From: Chionis minor
Lineage: Eukaryota; Chordata; Aves; Charadriiformes; Chionididae
Direction of reading: 5' to 3'
DNA length: 64,000 nucleotides
NCBI GenBank assembly: GCA_013398295.1
Contig: VZSF01003226.1
Location: forward strand, 360,994-424,993
The first letter of the stretch is position 1, and each line of letters begins with the position of its first letter. Positions 1-32,060 of the stretch are shown one piece after another. A program made the translations under genes and the position numbers. The notes below the pieces were generated by a model. That model did no database searches. It saw only the letters and a list, made by a program, of their open reading frames with translations, and was not told the DNA's origin.

Positions 1-3000
1 GCGTGTACTGCGTAGAATCTCTGCTCCAGGATCTGAGAAAGGACAGGTTTCGCTGACTGGCTGCACTTGCCAGCATGACACCAGCAACCACAGTCTAAAT
101 GTTGCAGGAGAGGCAGGCAGAACCACAGTGTGATCCTACCTACTCCCTGCTTTTTGTTTGCCTGCTTTCAACTGCACGTTGTGTACACCTTAACCAGTTA
201 CTTGCTAGCTCTCTCCTCCACAGTTAACGGTTACTCTTCACACGTTCTGTGCAATTATTTTCTTCCATGCATTTATCTTTCCTTTTGTGTCCCAGCTTTC
301 TGAATGCTCTTGTAATAATAACGAGGTGTATTTACACCTAATCTCTGCTGTGCTTGGAGCAAGAGTGGTTTATATTTACAAAAAAATCCCCTAAATGAAG
401 GGGAGCAAAACCATTAAGTAAATGCTCTAGAATGCCCCAAATCAGTTTGAAGTTATACAGATAGTACAGGAAGGGATCATCTTAGCTAAATGTATGCACA
501 CGCATCTGTGTCAAGCTCTCAACTCCAGGTTCTCTCTCTCAGCAGCAACAGCCTGGGCTATACAGCCACTTCAGGGCAAGGTCAGTCACACCCTGGAAGT
601 ATTTCTTCTGTCCAGAACTACAGAAGAAGTACAGATGTGGACATCTCGGCTGCCATACTCTATTATTTGTTGGGCTGAATCCTACCCTACCTGCTCGAGC
701 ACGAGAAAGAACAAGTTTTTGGGGTTTTTTTGTTCTTTACCAGAAAAACCCACAAGTTCAGTGTGACGGTGACCCGCTCAGAAAGCTCACAATCTGCACC
801 CAGTAGTCCTCTGATAAATTACTTCAGTATCTCCAAGCAGGCTAGTGGCAAGCATGTTGTCTCTTGTTGAAGCTAGAAGGCTTACAAAAAAGGAACCTCA
901 GAGCTGTATGGGGAAATCAGAACAAGCAAGTGGAAACATTACTCTGCAACTCAATGAGGAAGAAAATTCTTCCTTCCAGGTCTGTGGCTCTCGCTGTGTT
1001 TTCTGCGCAGTGAGACAGTGTTACGAACAGCGTAGAAGGTGGTCTCATGCAGCAAGGTCTGTAGAGTTCATGGCAAAACCTCTCAGGCTGAGTAGTTATC
1101 AAACCCAGGCCCCCCCACTTTCTAATCAACCTTTAAAGTAGGGACTTGCCACTGCATTTCCAGTCCGCTGCTCCTCCCAACTTCTGTTACAGTGGCTACT
1201 CTTGCTGTAGTGTGGGTTGCACTGCCCCAGGCACATGCATCCTCCACCAGATGCAAGTGCAAAGACTGATGTTCAGTCTGTATATGCCAAATGCTCTTGC
1301 AAACCCAACACAAGTGCTAAAGGTCAGTTCAGCTTTTTAATACTTAAATAACTTCACCAGAAAAACTTAAGCAACTGCAGCCATATGAATTGCCATACTA
1401 GATTTGGAAAGAGAAAGGATTTGTGGATTGCTCCCTTTGGCTTACACAGATCTGACCTCAGCCCAGATTTTTCTATAGGCGCCTACTGTCTTTGACAGAG
1501 CTGGGCCTAAGGCACCAGTGACAACCTGTTGTCTCTCCCGTCGCAACCAGAGAGAGACAAATAATTCAACAAGTGAGTCTAACAACATAAACAGCATATT
1601 AGTCTTGCACACACAGTGTAGAAACAGTGGAGTTCTCGTCTTGCTTCCTGTTTTCTTCCGATGCATGATTTCATCAACTTCATCATCATGCACAGGGCAA
1701 TTCTGTTACTATGGTAAACAATTTATCTCTCTCACTTTATTAATAGTCATTCCAAACAAGTAAAAAAAATCGAATCTACAAATTTAGATTTATGCCTTTG
1801 GCAAAGGAAGGCTGTTTTGTAGATTAGCAGATATAACCGCCCTACCCGGAAAACCTTGCTATCCAAGGCTTGTGTTATGTTCGCACAGATGTTCACAAAT
1901 AAATTCAGTCTCTGATTATTTTCAGATTAATGGCATCCTGCTCTATTAGAGCATTGCCAAATCATCATTTTATTGCCAGTCTTGCAAGGTTTTGTGCTTT
2001 TTTTTTTTCCCTAAAGCTTCAACTCTAAAAGACATGTGATTAGCCAAAAAACTCAGTTTTCCTTTCTAAAGTCTCAAGCAAGCAAGCCTTGTCGCAAGCT
2101 TGACTCATGTTACCCTAGGGGACCAAAGAACAGGAGTTAATCTTCACATTTTCTTAATCACTCTCAAGACTTCTAAGGGTCTGACTCATGATTTCTAAAG
2201 CCTGCTGTTGGCAATACTACATATACATTACATGTGTCATATTATCCATCTGCCAGTAAGCAAAAGCTTCACGAAATGTCCAATTAGTTACTACTCACAC
2301 GGTTTCTAATAAATAATTTTTTAAAAAATGCACAAATCTCTGCTGCCAAAGAAGTTATATCACTGCAGTAGTCACTCACAGCAACAGAAAATAAATTCCT
2401 CACTAATCTGATTAAAAACAATTAGTAAAATCTACCTCCTACTCAGTCGTGCATGTGAAACCTAAACAGAACTACTTTAGATTTCTCAACTCAGCAGCCT
2501 ACAAAACAGAAGGTTGTAAGCTATGAAAACTCTTACTAAATATCAACTATGGAAGCATTCGCTGTACTGCTGTCATAAAAATACAAGTATAAGAGGCAAT
2601 TTGTGACGGTTTGTTCCATCTGAGGAGTCTCTCATAGCATGCTTACCAGCCCACTAGTGGAACACCATGAGCACCTTCTGCGTGGGCTGAAGGTACTTTG
2701 CGAAGAGCTGCATGTTACGTTGTCCTTCCACTGTGACCGACACCTTCGCCAGGTCAGCCATGCGGCAGCAGATTTGTCATATACTGTATTTCTAAGAAAA
2801 TTCTGTAAAAAGAAGGGCAGAATGTCTCATGACAGGGGACGGTAACATTTCATATGTGTAAATTAAAATTGATAGCAAAATTTGATGCTTTGATTACTCA
2901 TGCTGACATTTAATCAATTTTACACTTCAGAGAAAGGCCCTAATTTACAATACCTGGCATTAAGTAACCGAGACACATCAGTGACCCATTTAAAGTAGAA

Positions 3001-6000
3001 AACATAGAAATACATACAGCAGAATTAATTTCAGGCATATTTAAATTATCTGATAACTTGACTATAGGCACCGTTCAATTCACCCGACTTTAATTTTGGC
3101 TCTACTTTTGAACCTACAAACAAAATCCTAATTATATTTAACACATATTTGATTATTATACCTCAAAATGAATCAGAAACATCTAAATACTTAGAAAAAC
3201 TATGTGCAACTTGCTTAGTTTGCGTCAGAACTATTCTCCTCCTCTCATGAATCTCATAAGCATGTTTTTGTAATTTTCTACACTATAAGAAAAATATAAC
3301 CCAGGAAAGAAGAAACGGAGTAAAGTAAGAAAGTACTTGGGAGATTATCTTTGTTTCAAGGACTTTAAAGATTAATAACTTAATTATTAGATTGATAATT
3401 ATTAATAGCTTATAATTAAAGACTAGAAAAAGACTCATAAATTGAACATTTACTCAACACTTGCAGGTATTAGAGGCAAAACCAGCACACTACTGCTGTG
3501 ATGGACACGTCTGCTGTTCATTTTGCCAGGAACTAAACACGTTTATCTTTACATTTCTTGCTATACGAACACACTTTGTTTTCTGCCATCACACCAAGAC
3601 GTCCCCATGAACATGTTGTACGATTCAACACTTTAATACCTGGGTTGCTTTCCCCAGAAGTAGATCCAGTATCTTGTATTGGTAAAAGAAAAAGCCATTC
3701 TCAATCAAAACCTTGCACCATTTCTAGCAACAAAACAGCAGAGAAATTACTCCATTCCTTAGCAAACACTTTTAAAGGTCTGTATTAGTGCCAGGATTTA
3801 TCAATTTGCATGTCACAAGTTTGTTCTCTCTTTATGATGATCTTAACCACTTCACGTGATGTGACTGCTTCCAACTGACATACAGGAGGAACAACACGCA
3901 TGGTTCCCCTCCCCAATTTTTTTTTTTTTTTAACAGATTTCTCCTTTCCATTTTTGAACACATATTTATACTTCAACTGATTTTACTCAGCTTGCTATAA
4001 TGCTTAGCCTTAATGCAAAAGAGTCATCTGCCATATGAATTAGAAGGGGAAAATACATAATGCATGCAACAGGGAGAATGCACCAAGTTGGATCTTAGTA
4101 AGCATCTACATCTGCCACTCAGTCATTGCTGATAGAGTTTTCTGGAGGCAATATATATATTCCAAACTTTGTTTTGGAAGCTGGGGAGGGGAGTGGGGCG
4201 GAGATGGTAGGGGTGAAGGAAAAACCCACTCAAAACTGAGGCAGAAACACCACATTGGTACCTTTGACTGCAGAAGTACGTAATCACTAATATCATACAG
4301 AAAAATGATGCAGCTATACAAAAAGCTGGAAATCCCTCTAGATTCACTGTTCCATAAGCAAGTGAAAAAACTATGTAAACAAATCAAGATTGTACTGATT
4401 ATGGTCAAACACATTAAAAAGTTAACACACCATCTAGAACCCTTGTTCAAGGGAACCTCGTTACACTGAGATGTATTATATAGAAAAATAAATCAGCAAT
4501 TTGACTTGTTAATGCAATTAAATGTAGTCACCTCATATCACAAAGGAGATTCTAGAGTACACAGGACAAAAAAAGACATTTCTTGATGCATTTGGTCCAA
4601 GTATGCTTATGCTAGAGCTATTTGGCATTTTCTCCTTAAATTTAGAGAGTAGTTTGTGCACTTTGAAGTGCAAACTTGCCTTCCAGTTCTGTTAATAGGT
4701 CAAGAAGTTAAAAGCTATCAAATGTGCACCAGGTTAGAAGTTAGTATCTGTCTGTCTGTCCAAAAGCTGTCAGCACTGTGCTTTTGTACAGCTGACTATA
4801 ACAAAGGCTTGATGTGAGACTCAAGTAAAGATAATACATGTTGCTTCCTTCTCCCCTGCCCTGAAAAGCTAACATTTCCACCCCAGTATACATACTTTTG
4901 GGAGAGGCGCTTCAAGACTTCCGAGGTGAAAATGTATGATCTTCAGGAAATGAAGGATTTAATATATACATATATATTTTAACTCCAATAACAATCTCCC
5001 CAGCATATTTCCCAAATGTCTCGATAACACTTTTTACGATACAAACATGAAAAGCAGTAACAGCTTTTTATTTTCTCTTTGACTACAGACATTCCTCTCA
5101 GCATAATCCAGAGCCAGGTCATCCTGCACTACTGTTTGACAAGTTCCCACTAAACATTTCCGACATAACAGCTGACCACACACGCGCTGTTAGCCCACAC
5201 CAAATGCCAAGTGAAACCCTAACATCTGCATAAGCTTGCTTTCAGAACGGGACGTGGACCATACTTTAAATTAGCACGTGGTCACATCTGCCTTGGTCAT
5301 CTCGGTGGAAGAGGACACCACATGAAAGGCTGCACTTTGAAACTGAAATGGAGCTTGATAAAACATAGCAACACAGTAGCAAAATGAAAGGCAATGCAGC
5401 AACTCTAGGTAGTGCACATGAAAGAACAGCATGATCTCTTTTGAAGCATGATAGATACAAAGTAAAGCCTAAAACGGGGAATAAAACTGAAGATTATATT
5501 TATATCACGTTAATATATTCTTCTTTGGTAATCTTTACAACCTATGTAAAGCACTTCGCATACAGTCTCATACTTCCGTGGCACAGCATCAAGTTACTCG
5601 GGTACCTTCACACTGATGGAGTCAGAGCAGGTACTGAAACGAGGAGTATTTGTGCAGACTGAAGCTGCCGGGTTCTTACAGGGCAGCACACTTCACGCGC
5701 CACATGAGCCGCGTTGCCCGCTTCTAACCCTAAGCTGCCACTCTTCTCCTCTGCCTTCTCCCAAGAACACTCCTATCCAAAACCCTACACCACACTTCAT
5801 GTTGGAGTGGCCATATTGAATGCAAGTGCAGGGCTTGCCTTCCGCTGAGAGATTTAAGCATGCCCTACAGTTACACTGGTAGGATTTCCCTAAAGGCACA
5901 AACAAAGCCCCCTTAATTTGGGACCAGAGAACATGTGAGCTATGCAAAGAGTTACGCCAGTGTAAACTGTCACTGCCTGTGAGCCTGCTTTGTCAGCTCA

Positions 6001-7938
6001 GCTCCTCCTCTGCAGAAGACTCTCTGAAGTCTTCTGGCATGCTGGCTCATGCGAACGCTCCCCAGCCTGCTTCAGTCAGTTTTTCACATTTCTGCAGCTA
6101 ACCTGGGCCATTTTGACTGAATTGGGTTAGAAAACATTGACATGAGTAGCTCTACAAACAGTGAGCAACAAGTGACAAACAGCTAAGTGAAGGTAACTCT
6201 TTCAACAGTTCAGATAGATATGAATCCCATCAAAAATCTGACCAGTCAAGAACATTGAGAGTTACAGATTCCCACCAGCAGAGTAACAATACTATTAAGC
6301 TTCCCGTTGCCATGAGCCCTTGAACATTCCATTCAAAGTAAATTTGGGGGGGGCCACACTGGTAAGTCTCCATATATTTTAAGGCTAGTAAGAACTACTA
6401 CCCTCTTACCCAATCTGCTTCAAGCTCTTGCAAGTCTCTTGCACTGCTTCAGCTTAAAAAAATTAAAATCATTAAGATATAAAAATAAGAAAGCAGCAGA
6501 AGAGTAGTGACAGTAGGGAAGGGGGATGTCAAAGACGCACATTACTGTAATTGAATATATAAGCCTAAACTTTTTTTAATTCAAAGAGATACTGTCCAGG
6601 GAAGTCATGCCAATTAAAAGTGTCAAGAAGCACAAAACAGTGCTACTTTTGAGAAAAGTTTTTTTGGTTGTTATGACAGCAAGATAGTTTGTAATATTAT
6701 ATCCAATAGCAACCTCAAGACAATTTTACAAAAAAGTTCGCACACACAAAGACTACACTAACTGGACCTTCAGAATTTCCACCCCCACCGCCCCTTACAT
6801 CTTTTGAGAATCATCACAACCTATCAACAAGGCAATACTAACAAGTATTAATAACCCCTCTGCAGGCAGAAATTGTCATTTTAGCAGTTAAACACAGTCA
6901 CACAATAAGGTTTAAACTCTCTTCGTAAACTCCATAGGTACCAACAGTGGAACAAAAACAATTTCCCACATTATACCCGCTCTAACATTCCTGCAATAGA
7001 AAGGATTAAGGGTGGAGTTTCAGGCAACATTCCAAGACAAATCTCTTGTTACATAGCCATTAGCATTTTGCTGAATTGTATTTTTAGAAAATTAAGTTTT
7101 AAGCCTAGAATGAAACATGTTTGCAAAGTGGATTTTGAGCTACTTCGAGTCTACCGGAGATTCAAAACTTCCATAATTTGAGAAAGACTAAAGCTTACAA
7201 GCGTGGGTTTTTTTGGTACCACAGAAATGCATTTTAAAAGAGTAGTACTACTAAATGGTCATATTTAGAAATAACGATCACCAAATCTGCACGCATCCAT
7301 GCCTAACATTCGTTTAACAACCATTACGTTTAACAGACTCTTGACAGAAGCTTCTCTAAAAAGCAGAACCGAAATTGCTAAAACCAAGGTAATCCTTTTC
7401 AGTTCAAAAGCTTTAACACACCAGTACACTCTGAGAAGGAGTGACAATGAATGCCAACAGTAGATTTCAGATTCCCTTTGGCCTCTTAGACTAAGCTTGT
7501 CGTTTACATTTGAAAGAGGATTCCTGATAACTACTAGTTTCTGCAAATCTGGGAGGAATGTGTTGAGTTTTGCATTACAGGTAAGTCTGTCTTGACATAG
7601 CAGAACATTCTGAAGGCCAGAGTTCTAAGTCATGGACGAGGTTTTGATGACAATCAAAAATTGTATTTCAGTTACTGAATGTGTTGTCAGATTTCTAGGA
7701 ACTCAGTTCTCACTGAATTTCTATTTCCAGAGCTAAAGTCTTTAAAACTGTCTTAAGAGACATTCTTCAAGTCTGTAGAAGAAAACACAATGATATAGAA
7801 CAGGTTTCTCTACCTATGTTGTCAGTGCTCCCACCTCTCACTATATGCACACATAGCAATCTTGAAAATTCTAATTGAGGCCAGACAGGACGTTTTAGAC
7901 AGTCAAAATCACACATTTACACAGCAGCCACTGTGAAC
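1..7938. other. Intergenic sequence downstream of MSL3, nothing coding recognised
   Basis: This stretch is AT-rich single-copy-looking sequence beyond the probable MSL3 3' end. Open frames are all under about 115 codons, overlap each other on both strands and resemble no family I know. Small simple-sequence patches occur, such as a TCTG run near 4745 and an AT-rich tract near 4960-4978, along with short poly-A/T runs. I see no RNA gene, transposon end or CpG island. An undetected noncoding transcript or a very long MSL3 3' UTR cannot be excluded. Confidence 0.6.
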
Positions 7939-8724
7939 TTTATTAAAAAAAAATATAAGTGTTTGCCAGTTAAACTACCATCAACTTTATTTACTTCCCC
8001 GCTTACTTGTAGAAACTCAGTTCTTTCATAACGGCTCTGGAAATCATTTATTGCCAGGTAAACATTGAATCACTGGCAATGTATGCTCTCCTTGGAACTC
8101 TGGCAGCCTTACCATGAAAAGAGTACACCTTTGCAAAGCGCAAAGTAAGCGACACACCTTTCATTCAAGCCACTAAGTCATTCTTGAGGCAGATGTCATG
8201 CTAGCCAAACAGCAAAAATCACCTTTACATTAAGAAATCTTTTCTGTCATGACAGTTCCACAAAATGAACTGCAATTCGTGAGGAAAAAAATCCGTAAGA
8301 TAGCAGTTATGCATTCTCTTCACATAACTGTGTAGTCAAGTCTTATTTCTCAGGCTGGAGAGGTTGAGCTAAAATGAAACACAGCATGATGATCTAGCTT
8401 CATGAAAATGTCCTGTTGCTAATGCATCTGCTTTTGCCTCCAGTCCTCTTTAATAGTCCTATGCATTAGAAGTCAGAACAAGGCTTCTTCATTCATCTGG
8501 AGTCACAGTCAATCCTCCAAGCAACTCGCAAGGCAGTTTATACGCATCTCTGAAAAGAAGTTTTCCATTCTTAAGTAATCTAACCATCACAGAAGGTATT
8601 TCCCTATTTTTTTTCCAGCTCCAGAAGTTGTTTTAATTCCTTTTTCATCTTCATCTTGTAGCCACGTGGCAAAACAGCATTGTCATGGGCTACATATAGT
8701 AGGATTTAATCTTTATTAATAGCT
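7939..8724 (-). other. MSL3: Probable MSL3 3' UTR with candidate poly(A) signals
   Basis: Sequence immediately after the MSL3 stop codon on the minus strand. AATAAA hexamers (TTTATT on the plus strand) occur at 8712-8717, 8047-8052, 7986-7991 and 7939-7944. The first begins only seven bases after the stop. The group of three near 7.9-8.05 kb would give a 3' UTR of roughly 700-800 bases, an ordinary length for a vertebrate mRNA. The choice of end is inference; only the hexamers are seen directly. Confidence 0.45.
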
Positions 8725-27193
<18,469 letters not shown>

Positions 27194-28429
27194 CTGAAAC
27201 AAGTATCGAATATAATTTATTAAAAAGCGTGAGAAAAAGTGAGCTTTGCAGTATTTAGGGCATTTATGCACAAAGAAAAAAAAAGAATATTTATTTATGG
27301 AAATGAAACACATCTATAATTTTTGCCAGTGAATATTGACACGAGCAGAAGATATGGATTATACTAAATGGTCAGAAAAACTAGCTTTTTTGTTGAGCAC
27401 TTTTTAAGTTGGGGACTGCTAATCACCTTTGTCCTGTCCTCAAACGTCCCATGCTTTCAAGACAGACAAAGGGAGTGGCAAAACAATGCAGTATGATAAT
27501 ACAGATATGCATCTGGGCTACAAACATTTTCTCCTGTGTGCTGTCTCTTTATACCCTCAAAGCTGGAGACAACAGAGATCTATATATATAAACCTCAGAA
27601 ATGCTGCTCTCTTGAGCAACACTGAATCTTAGCCACAAAACATTAAAAGGGTTTGTGAATATCTAAGCCTTTGTTTTCTTCCTCTCTTTCACAGCGGAAA
27701 ACGGGCCAGTTTGAAAGGGTCTGCACCTCAAAGGACATTTCAGGTGGATCATTAAGAGCAGCAGCAGGACTAGTACTAACAAAGGAATCATTCTGCCTAC
27801 ACTTGAATGGCTCTTGATAGACCACGTATCTCCAGACGCAACCAGTCGTTAGACTATAGTAATGTTTTTAATTAGGGGTAGTCCAGAACCTAAGAACTAT
27901 TGATGGAGTCGAGGACAGTTCTGCGGGAGTTTGGGCTTGCTGAAAGTAAAGCAGAAAAGGCACTACTACTTTTTGCACTCAGTAGACCTCCAGGGCTGGC
28001 AACTAAAGCTGTTGGGGTGGTCAGAACATAGGAATACATGTACAAACAAAAAAAAGTAGCCCGAAGTATTACAGGAAGGTGGAGTTCCTGAACAAAGATG
28101 CTCGAAAATCAGTTATCTAGACAACTAGCAAACTTGAAGCAAAAAGCATGAATTTGGTCACGAATCCAGTTGCAATACCTCCCTTTTCACCCGTCTCTGT
28201 AACAAAACAAAACAGCACAAATCTGTTAAGAAGTTAGATACAGATGATTCAGGACTGAAAAATTAATTTGTGTCCCAATGATACCCCGAAACAATATTAT
28301 ATTTACATAAAGCTCTACAATGACTATCGCCATTCTTAAGGCCAGACCCAAGCGAGTCAGTCACCTCACTGCCATACTTAGCGTCCACCGCTCACAGGTT
28401 GTTACCGTATTTCTGTATACTCTCCTGTA
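27194..28429 (-). other. MSL3: MSL3 intron 1 (3' part)
   Basis: Sequence between exon 2 and the MSL3 CpG island. I searched it by eye on the minus strand for an FKFHSGEKVLCFEPDP-like exon and found none. It holds only short chance ORFs. The remaining part of intron 1 lies within the CpG island up to the gap. Confidence 0.7.
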
Positions 28430-29420
28430 TCATCGGTACCATTTAAACCCTTCGGAAAGGCAGAAGGGCGGGCAGTACGGGTAGGAGGGCAGGGAGGCGG
28501 AATAAATCAAGCCACGCAGGGACGAAAATAAGATTTCAGAATTACTTTGCAGGTCTTGAGCCGAAAACGGAAGGCGGGAAACCGAGTCCGACACTTCCAG
28601 AGCCCCTCGGCGGCTCCGTTCTCTACCTGACGACGCCAGAGCAAGGCCCCGACGGCCAGCGCTCCGTCTCCTCTTTGTCACCCGGGCAGCGGGACGCCTC
28701 CGCCCCGCGGGGGGAAGGCCCGGAGGCTCGTACACCGCCGCTACACCCAGCCTCCGGGGCGGCGAGGCCGGAGGCGGGTCGGGGGGGAAGAAGAGCGCCA
28801 AGCCCCGCCGGCGGGCCGGGCCGAAACGCCCGGGGAGCGATGACGGCGGCACAAGGACGAGGCGGGGGGGGAGGAGAGGCCCGGCGGGGACAGGCACCGC
28901 CTCGCTTTGTCTGCCAGCCCCGTGACGGCGGGCGGCTCCCCCCNNNNNNNNNNNNNNNNNNNNNNNNNNNNNNNNNNNNNNNNNNNNNNNNNNNNNNNNN
29001 NNNNNNNNNNNNNNNNNNNNNNNNNNNNNNNNNNNNNNNNNNNNNNNNNNNNNNNNNNNNNNNNNNNNNNNNNNNNNNNNNNNNNNNNNNNNNNNNNNNN
29101 NNNNNNNNNNNCCGCCCGCCGTTCCAGGCCTCCCCGGCCCGGCCGCGGGGGAGCGGCGGCGGCGCTGGGCAGCCCGCCTGTGCCCGCCCCACCGGGAGGG
29201 CGGCCGCCGGCCCGGGACTCGGGGAGCCGCGGCGAGGCGAGAGCTCTCGGCCCTTCCAAGTCACCCGGCCCTCCGCCCCCTCGGCGTGCGCCGCCCGCCT
29301 CTCCGTTACCCCGAAGGTCACCACGCGGTTCCCGTTCCTCACCCTGGTCCTCCAGAGAACCGCCCTCTGCGCCCAAGGTGGCCTTTTGCGCGTTGTGACC
29401 TCCCTCAAGGTTCGTTTTCC
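28430..29420 (-). promoter_or_regulatory. MSL3: MSL3 CpG-island promoter region
   Basis: A sharp rise in GC and CpG content runs from about 28.43 to 29.42 kb around the assembly gap, at the 5' end of MSL3. Long open frames on both strands here are artefacts of GC-rich sequence and read through the Ns. No TATA box is evident, as usual for a housekeeping CpG-island promoter. The exact start site cannot be placed because the gap removes the central part. Confidence 0.8.
28944..29111. other. MSL3: Assembly gap (168 N), probably containing MSL3 coding exon 1
   Basis: The run of N interrupts the CpG island. Human MSL3 coding exon 1 is about 102 bases ending in phase 0, and exon 2 here starts in phase 0. 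No such exon is visible in the flanking 1.7 kb on the intron side or the 300 bases upstream. The missing start codon, the first chromo-barrel strands and the fourth cage residue (Tyr31 in human) would therefore fit in the gap. This is inference from absence. Confidence 0.65.
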
Positions 29421-31589
29421 TCTCTTAGCGCTCTTTCACCTTTCCTGTGAGAGGAAAAAAATAAATAGAAATAAATAGGGTGTTGGACTATAAACTCAAT
29501 TACCTAGAGTTTGCTTTATCTTTCCGGTGTTCAAATTCTTCCAGTTCTCAAAAACAGCATGCAAATGGTGGAAATAATAAAAGTCAATTTGCATTTTTCT
29601 TGCCCCGTGTGCTTTCTGCTTGGAAGGGACTGGGGTTCGCTCTGGGGAATACAGCTACTTCCCACACAATGTTCTTGGATGCTCCCTCAGGCCATTACAG
29701 CTTTGATGCTAGTTTTCTTGTAGAAAGATCAGTTAATTTGTGACTAGCATTTCATTCTGTAAAGGCTGTTCAGGAGGTGGATGACTCTACGCAGAGAAAG
29801 GCAACTGTGCACCTCAGCATACACTAGGCTGGTGCTAACGGGAAGAGAAATTTAAATCCTCTTTTCCCCCAGTCTCTGACAGCAAAGCTGGTAACTGGCA
29901 GGACCGCCATGGGAAAGAACAGGGAGCTGCTAGTGTACTACCAGATTTCTGAAGGGAAAAGGCAATAGGGGATGCCCAAAAAACAAGATTCTGAGATGAC
30001 CGCTCCCTGGGATAGGATAGATCGAGTACTCAGTTTCTTTTGATTCAAAACTTACGTATTTTTTAGGGTGGGGGTGGTGGTAAAAACCTGCGAACTAGCT
30101 GCTAAGACAGGGTGGAGTGAGAGAAGATGGAAGAGAAAGAGTGTGAGAAAATTAAGGAAGTGTCCCTGAAACTGTTCAGAGCTTACTGCTGCTTAGGCTA
30201 GGAAACAGGCTCTAAAAACGTATGGATGCAATGTCAATTGCAGAAAGTGTTACTGAAGTTCCCCTTATTTTAAAGAAAAGGGAAATGGTGCTGGACACTT
30301 GCAGAATAAAACCGCTTCTAAAGGACTACCATGCTTTAAAAAATGGAGGGGGAAAAAAAAAGCAGGGAAGGAGAGCAACAAACTTGTGCCCGTGTCCCTG
30401 CCTCCAACCTGGTGTCAAGAGTACTCACACAAGAGGAGCCTACCACCATTTCTGTGCAAACAGCCTTATATATTTCCTAGATTCCCGCTTTCCCTTCCTC
30501 CCCACTACTCTCCACTTGCAGGCTCTGCTTCTCATTCATCTTGTCTCAGCCTCTCCTATTTCACCCCAACCCACTTTCATAGCTCCCACCCAAGCTACTC
30601 AAGCCTTCTGACTCAAATTTCTTCTCACTTAGCTTTCCTAACATATACAGCTCTCTACCATAGCATTTGAGGTCCAGTTGTTGCCCTGTCTCCACTCCCT
30701 TTTCCCATACTTGGATACGTGCGCATGTGCATCTTCCCTTATCTCCCTGAGCCACCTTGCTGTAGATGATCTTTTGCCAGTTGATCCCTGGTCTTGCCAG
30801 GTCGCCCACCAAGGCTCCTGCTCCAGCAGGATTTTTAAAACCCTGCATGTGGGCTGCGTGTAACTAAGAAAAATCTTCCCCTGGTGTTACCCAAGCAATG
30901 CCTAGGCCTACCAGGAGATTAAATGCAGAACATGGATCTTTCAAAGGTACTGAGTTCTCCATAGTGAGGACTGCCCAATGGCTGTGCAAAACCAAAAAAA
31001 AAAACCAAATAAAAGAGAGAGCAATGGCCACGTATGAAATGGTGGTTGTGCGCATGCATGTACATACTGCCCATGCAACGGCTACGAGTTGTACCTGCCA
31101 CATATAGCACATAAACTAAAGGTCCAGTGCCAGATCTATCAGATTTAGGAAAGCTTGAAATACAGTTCCTTGGTCGTATCCAGCAAGTCTGCTGCAAGAA
31201 GAAATGAAAGGCAGCAGGGCTCTGTCAGGCGCAGCGTCTTTGGGTTCAGTGTCCCAAATGCCGAGGAGCAGGGAGATGGGTGAGGGCTGGGAGCCACCAG
31301 CAGCAGGGCTTGTTCCAACATCGCTGAACCAGATGAGCTGACCCGCCGCATATTTTGAAGAGATTCCCAGGACACTACATCGCTTCCAGGAAAGTGGTTT
31401 TTAGCTCCTCTGGGAAACTGCGCAGCCCGAGCGAGGAGACCCTCTGGGAGATGGAGCGGCCCAGGAGAGGAGACCCTGGCCTGCTGTCAAGCACCCCACC
31501 AGATCATGAGGGCTAAGGGTTTCTCCAGGAAGTATTTCAACTGCCTGCCTTACTGCAGGCTCAAAAACCCACACACACTGCAGAGAGCC
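29421..31589. other. Spacer between the two CpG islands, nothing coding recognised
   Basis: Mixed-composition sequence between the MSL3 promoter and the second CpG island. It contains an octamer-like ATGCAAAT near 29565, an A-rich patch at about 30994-31006, and several overlapping ORFs below 130 codons (for example near 30222-30670) with low-complexity Ser/Pro/His content that look like chance. I see no transposon ends. Confidence 0.55.
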
Positions 31590-32060
31590 GCGCCGTCACG
31601 CAGTTTTTATTGAAGCAACGCACCCGCCGCCGTTTGGTGAGAGGAAGAAGAGCGGACGCCCGCCGGCGCCTCCGCCGCACAAGATGGAGGCGGCGCGCGG
31701 GGGGCCGCAAGGCATGCTGGGAGCTGTAGTCCGGAGGCGGGGAGCCGCCGGGCCGGGGCCGATCCCGATCCCTCGTCCCGTGGGGAAGAGGTGGCATGTT
31801 CTCGCAAAGAGATGCATTCAGGCCTCGTCCCTTTCTCGGCAGCGCTTTGGTGATGGCCGAGGCTTAGGCTGGCCGCGGAAGAGGGGAGCCCACGGCAGCA
31901 GGCTGTGCCCGGGCCTGTGTCGAGCGGCGGCGGGAAGGCGGGGCCGTGGGCCCTGGCTCGGGGCGGAGGGCAGCCGCGGCGGCGTGAGCTGGGGCGGGCC
32001 TTTGGGCAGGTACCTCAGGTCCTTTGAGTTGCCGCTGCTGGGCCAAGGGGCCAGTGGCTG
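31590..32060 (+). promoter_or_regulatory. Second CpG island, candidate promoter divergent from MSL3
   Basis: A dense CpG block of about 470 bases with housekeeping-promoter motifs. CAAGATGG at 31680-31687 is YY1-like and is followed by AGGCGGC. The stretch at 31712-31730 reads GCATGCTGGGAGCTGTAGT, whose complement ACTACAGCTCCCAGCATGC resembles the ZNF143/SBS element. YY1 sites in this orientation usually sit just downstream of a start site, so transcription to the right (plus strand) from about 31.6 kb is the best guess. I do not recognise the gene it serves; a lncRNA or an alternative upstream exon of a rightward gene are both possible. Confidence 0.6.

Noticed and set aside
28430..29478. 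Long ORFs on both strands around the assembly gap (up to 267 codons)
   Set aside because: They read through N bases, occur in several frames at once and are Pro/Arg/Gly-rich. This is expected of GC-rich CpG-island DNA without stops.
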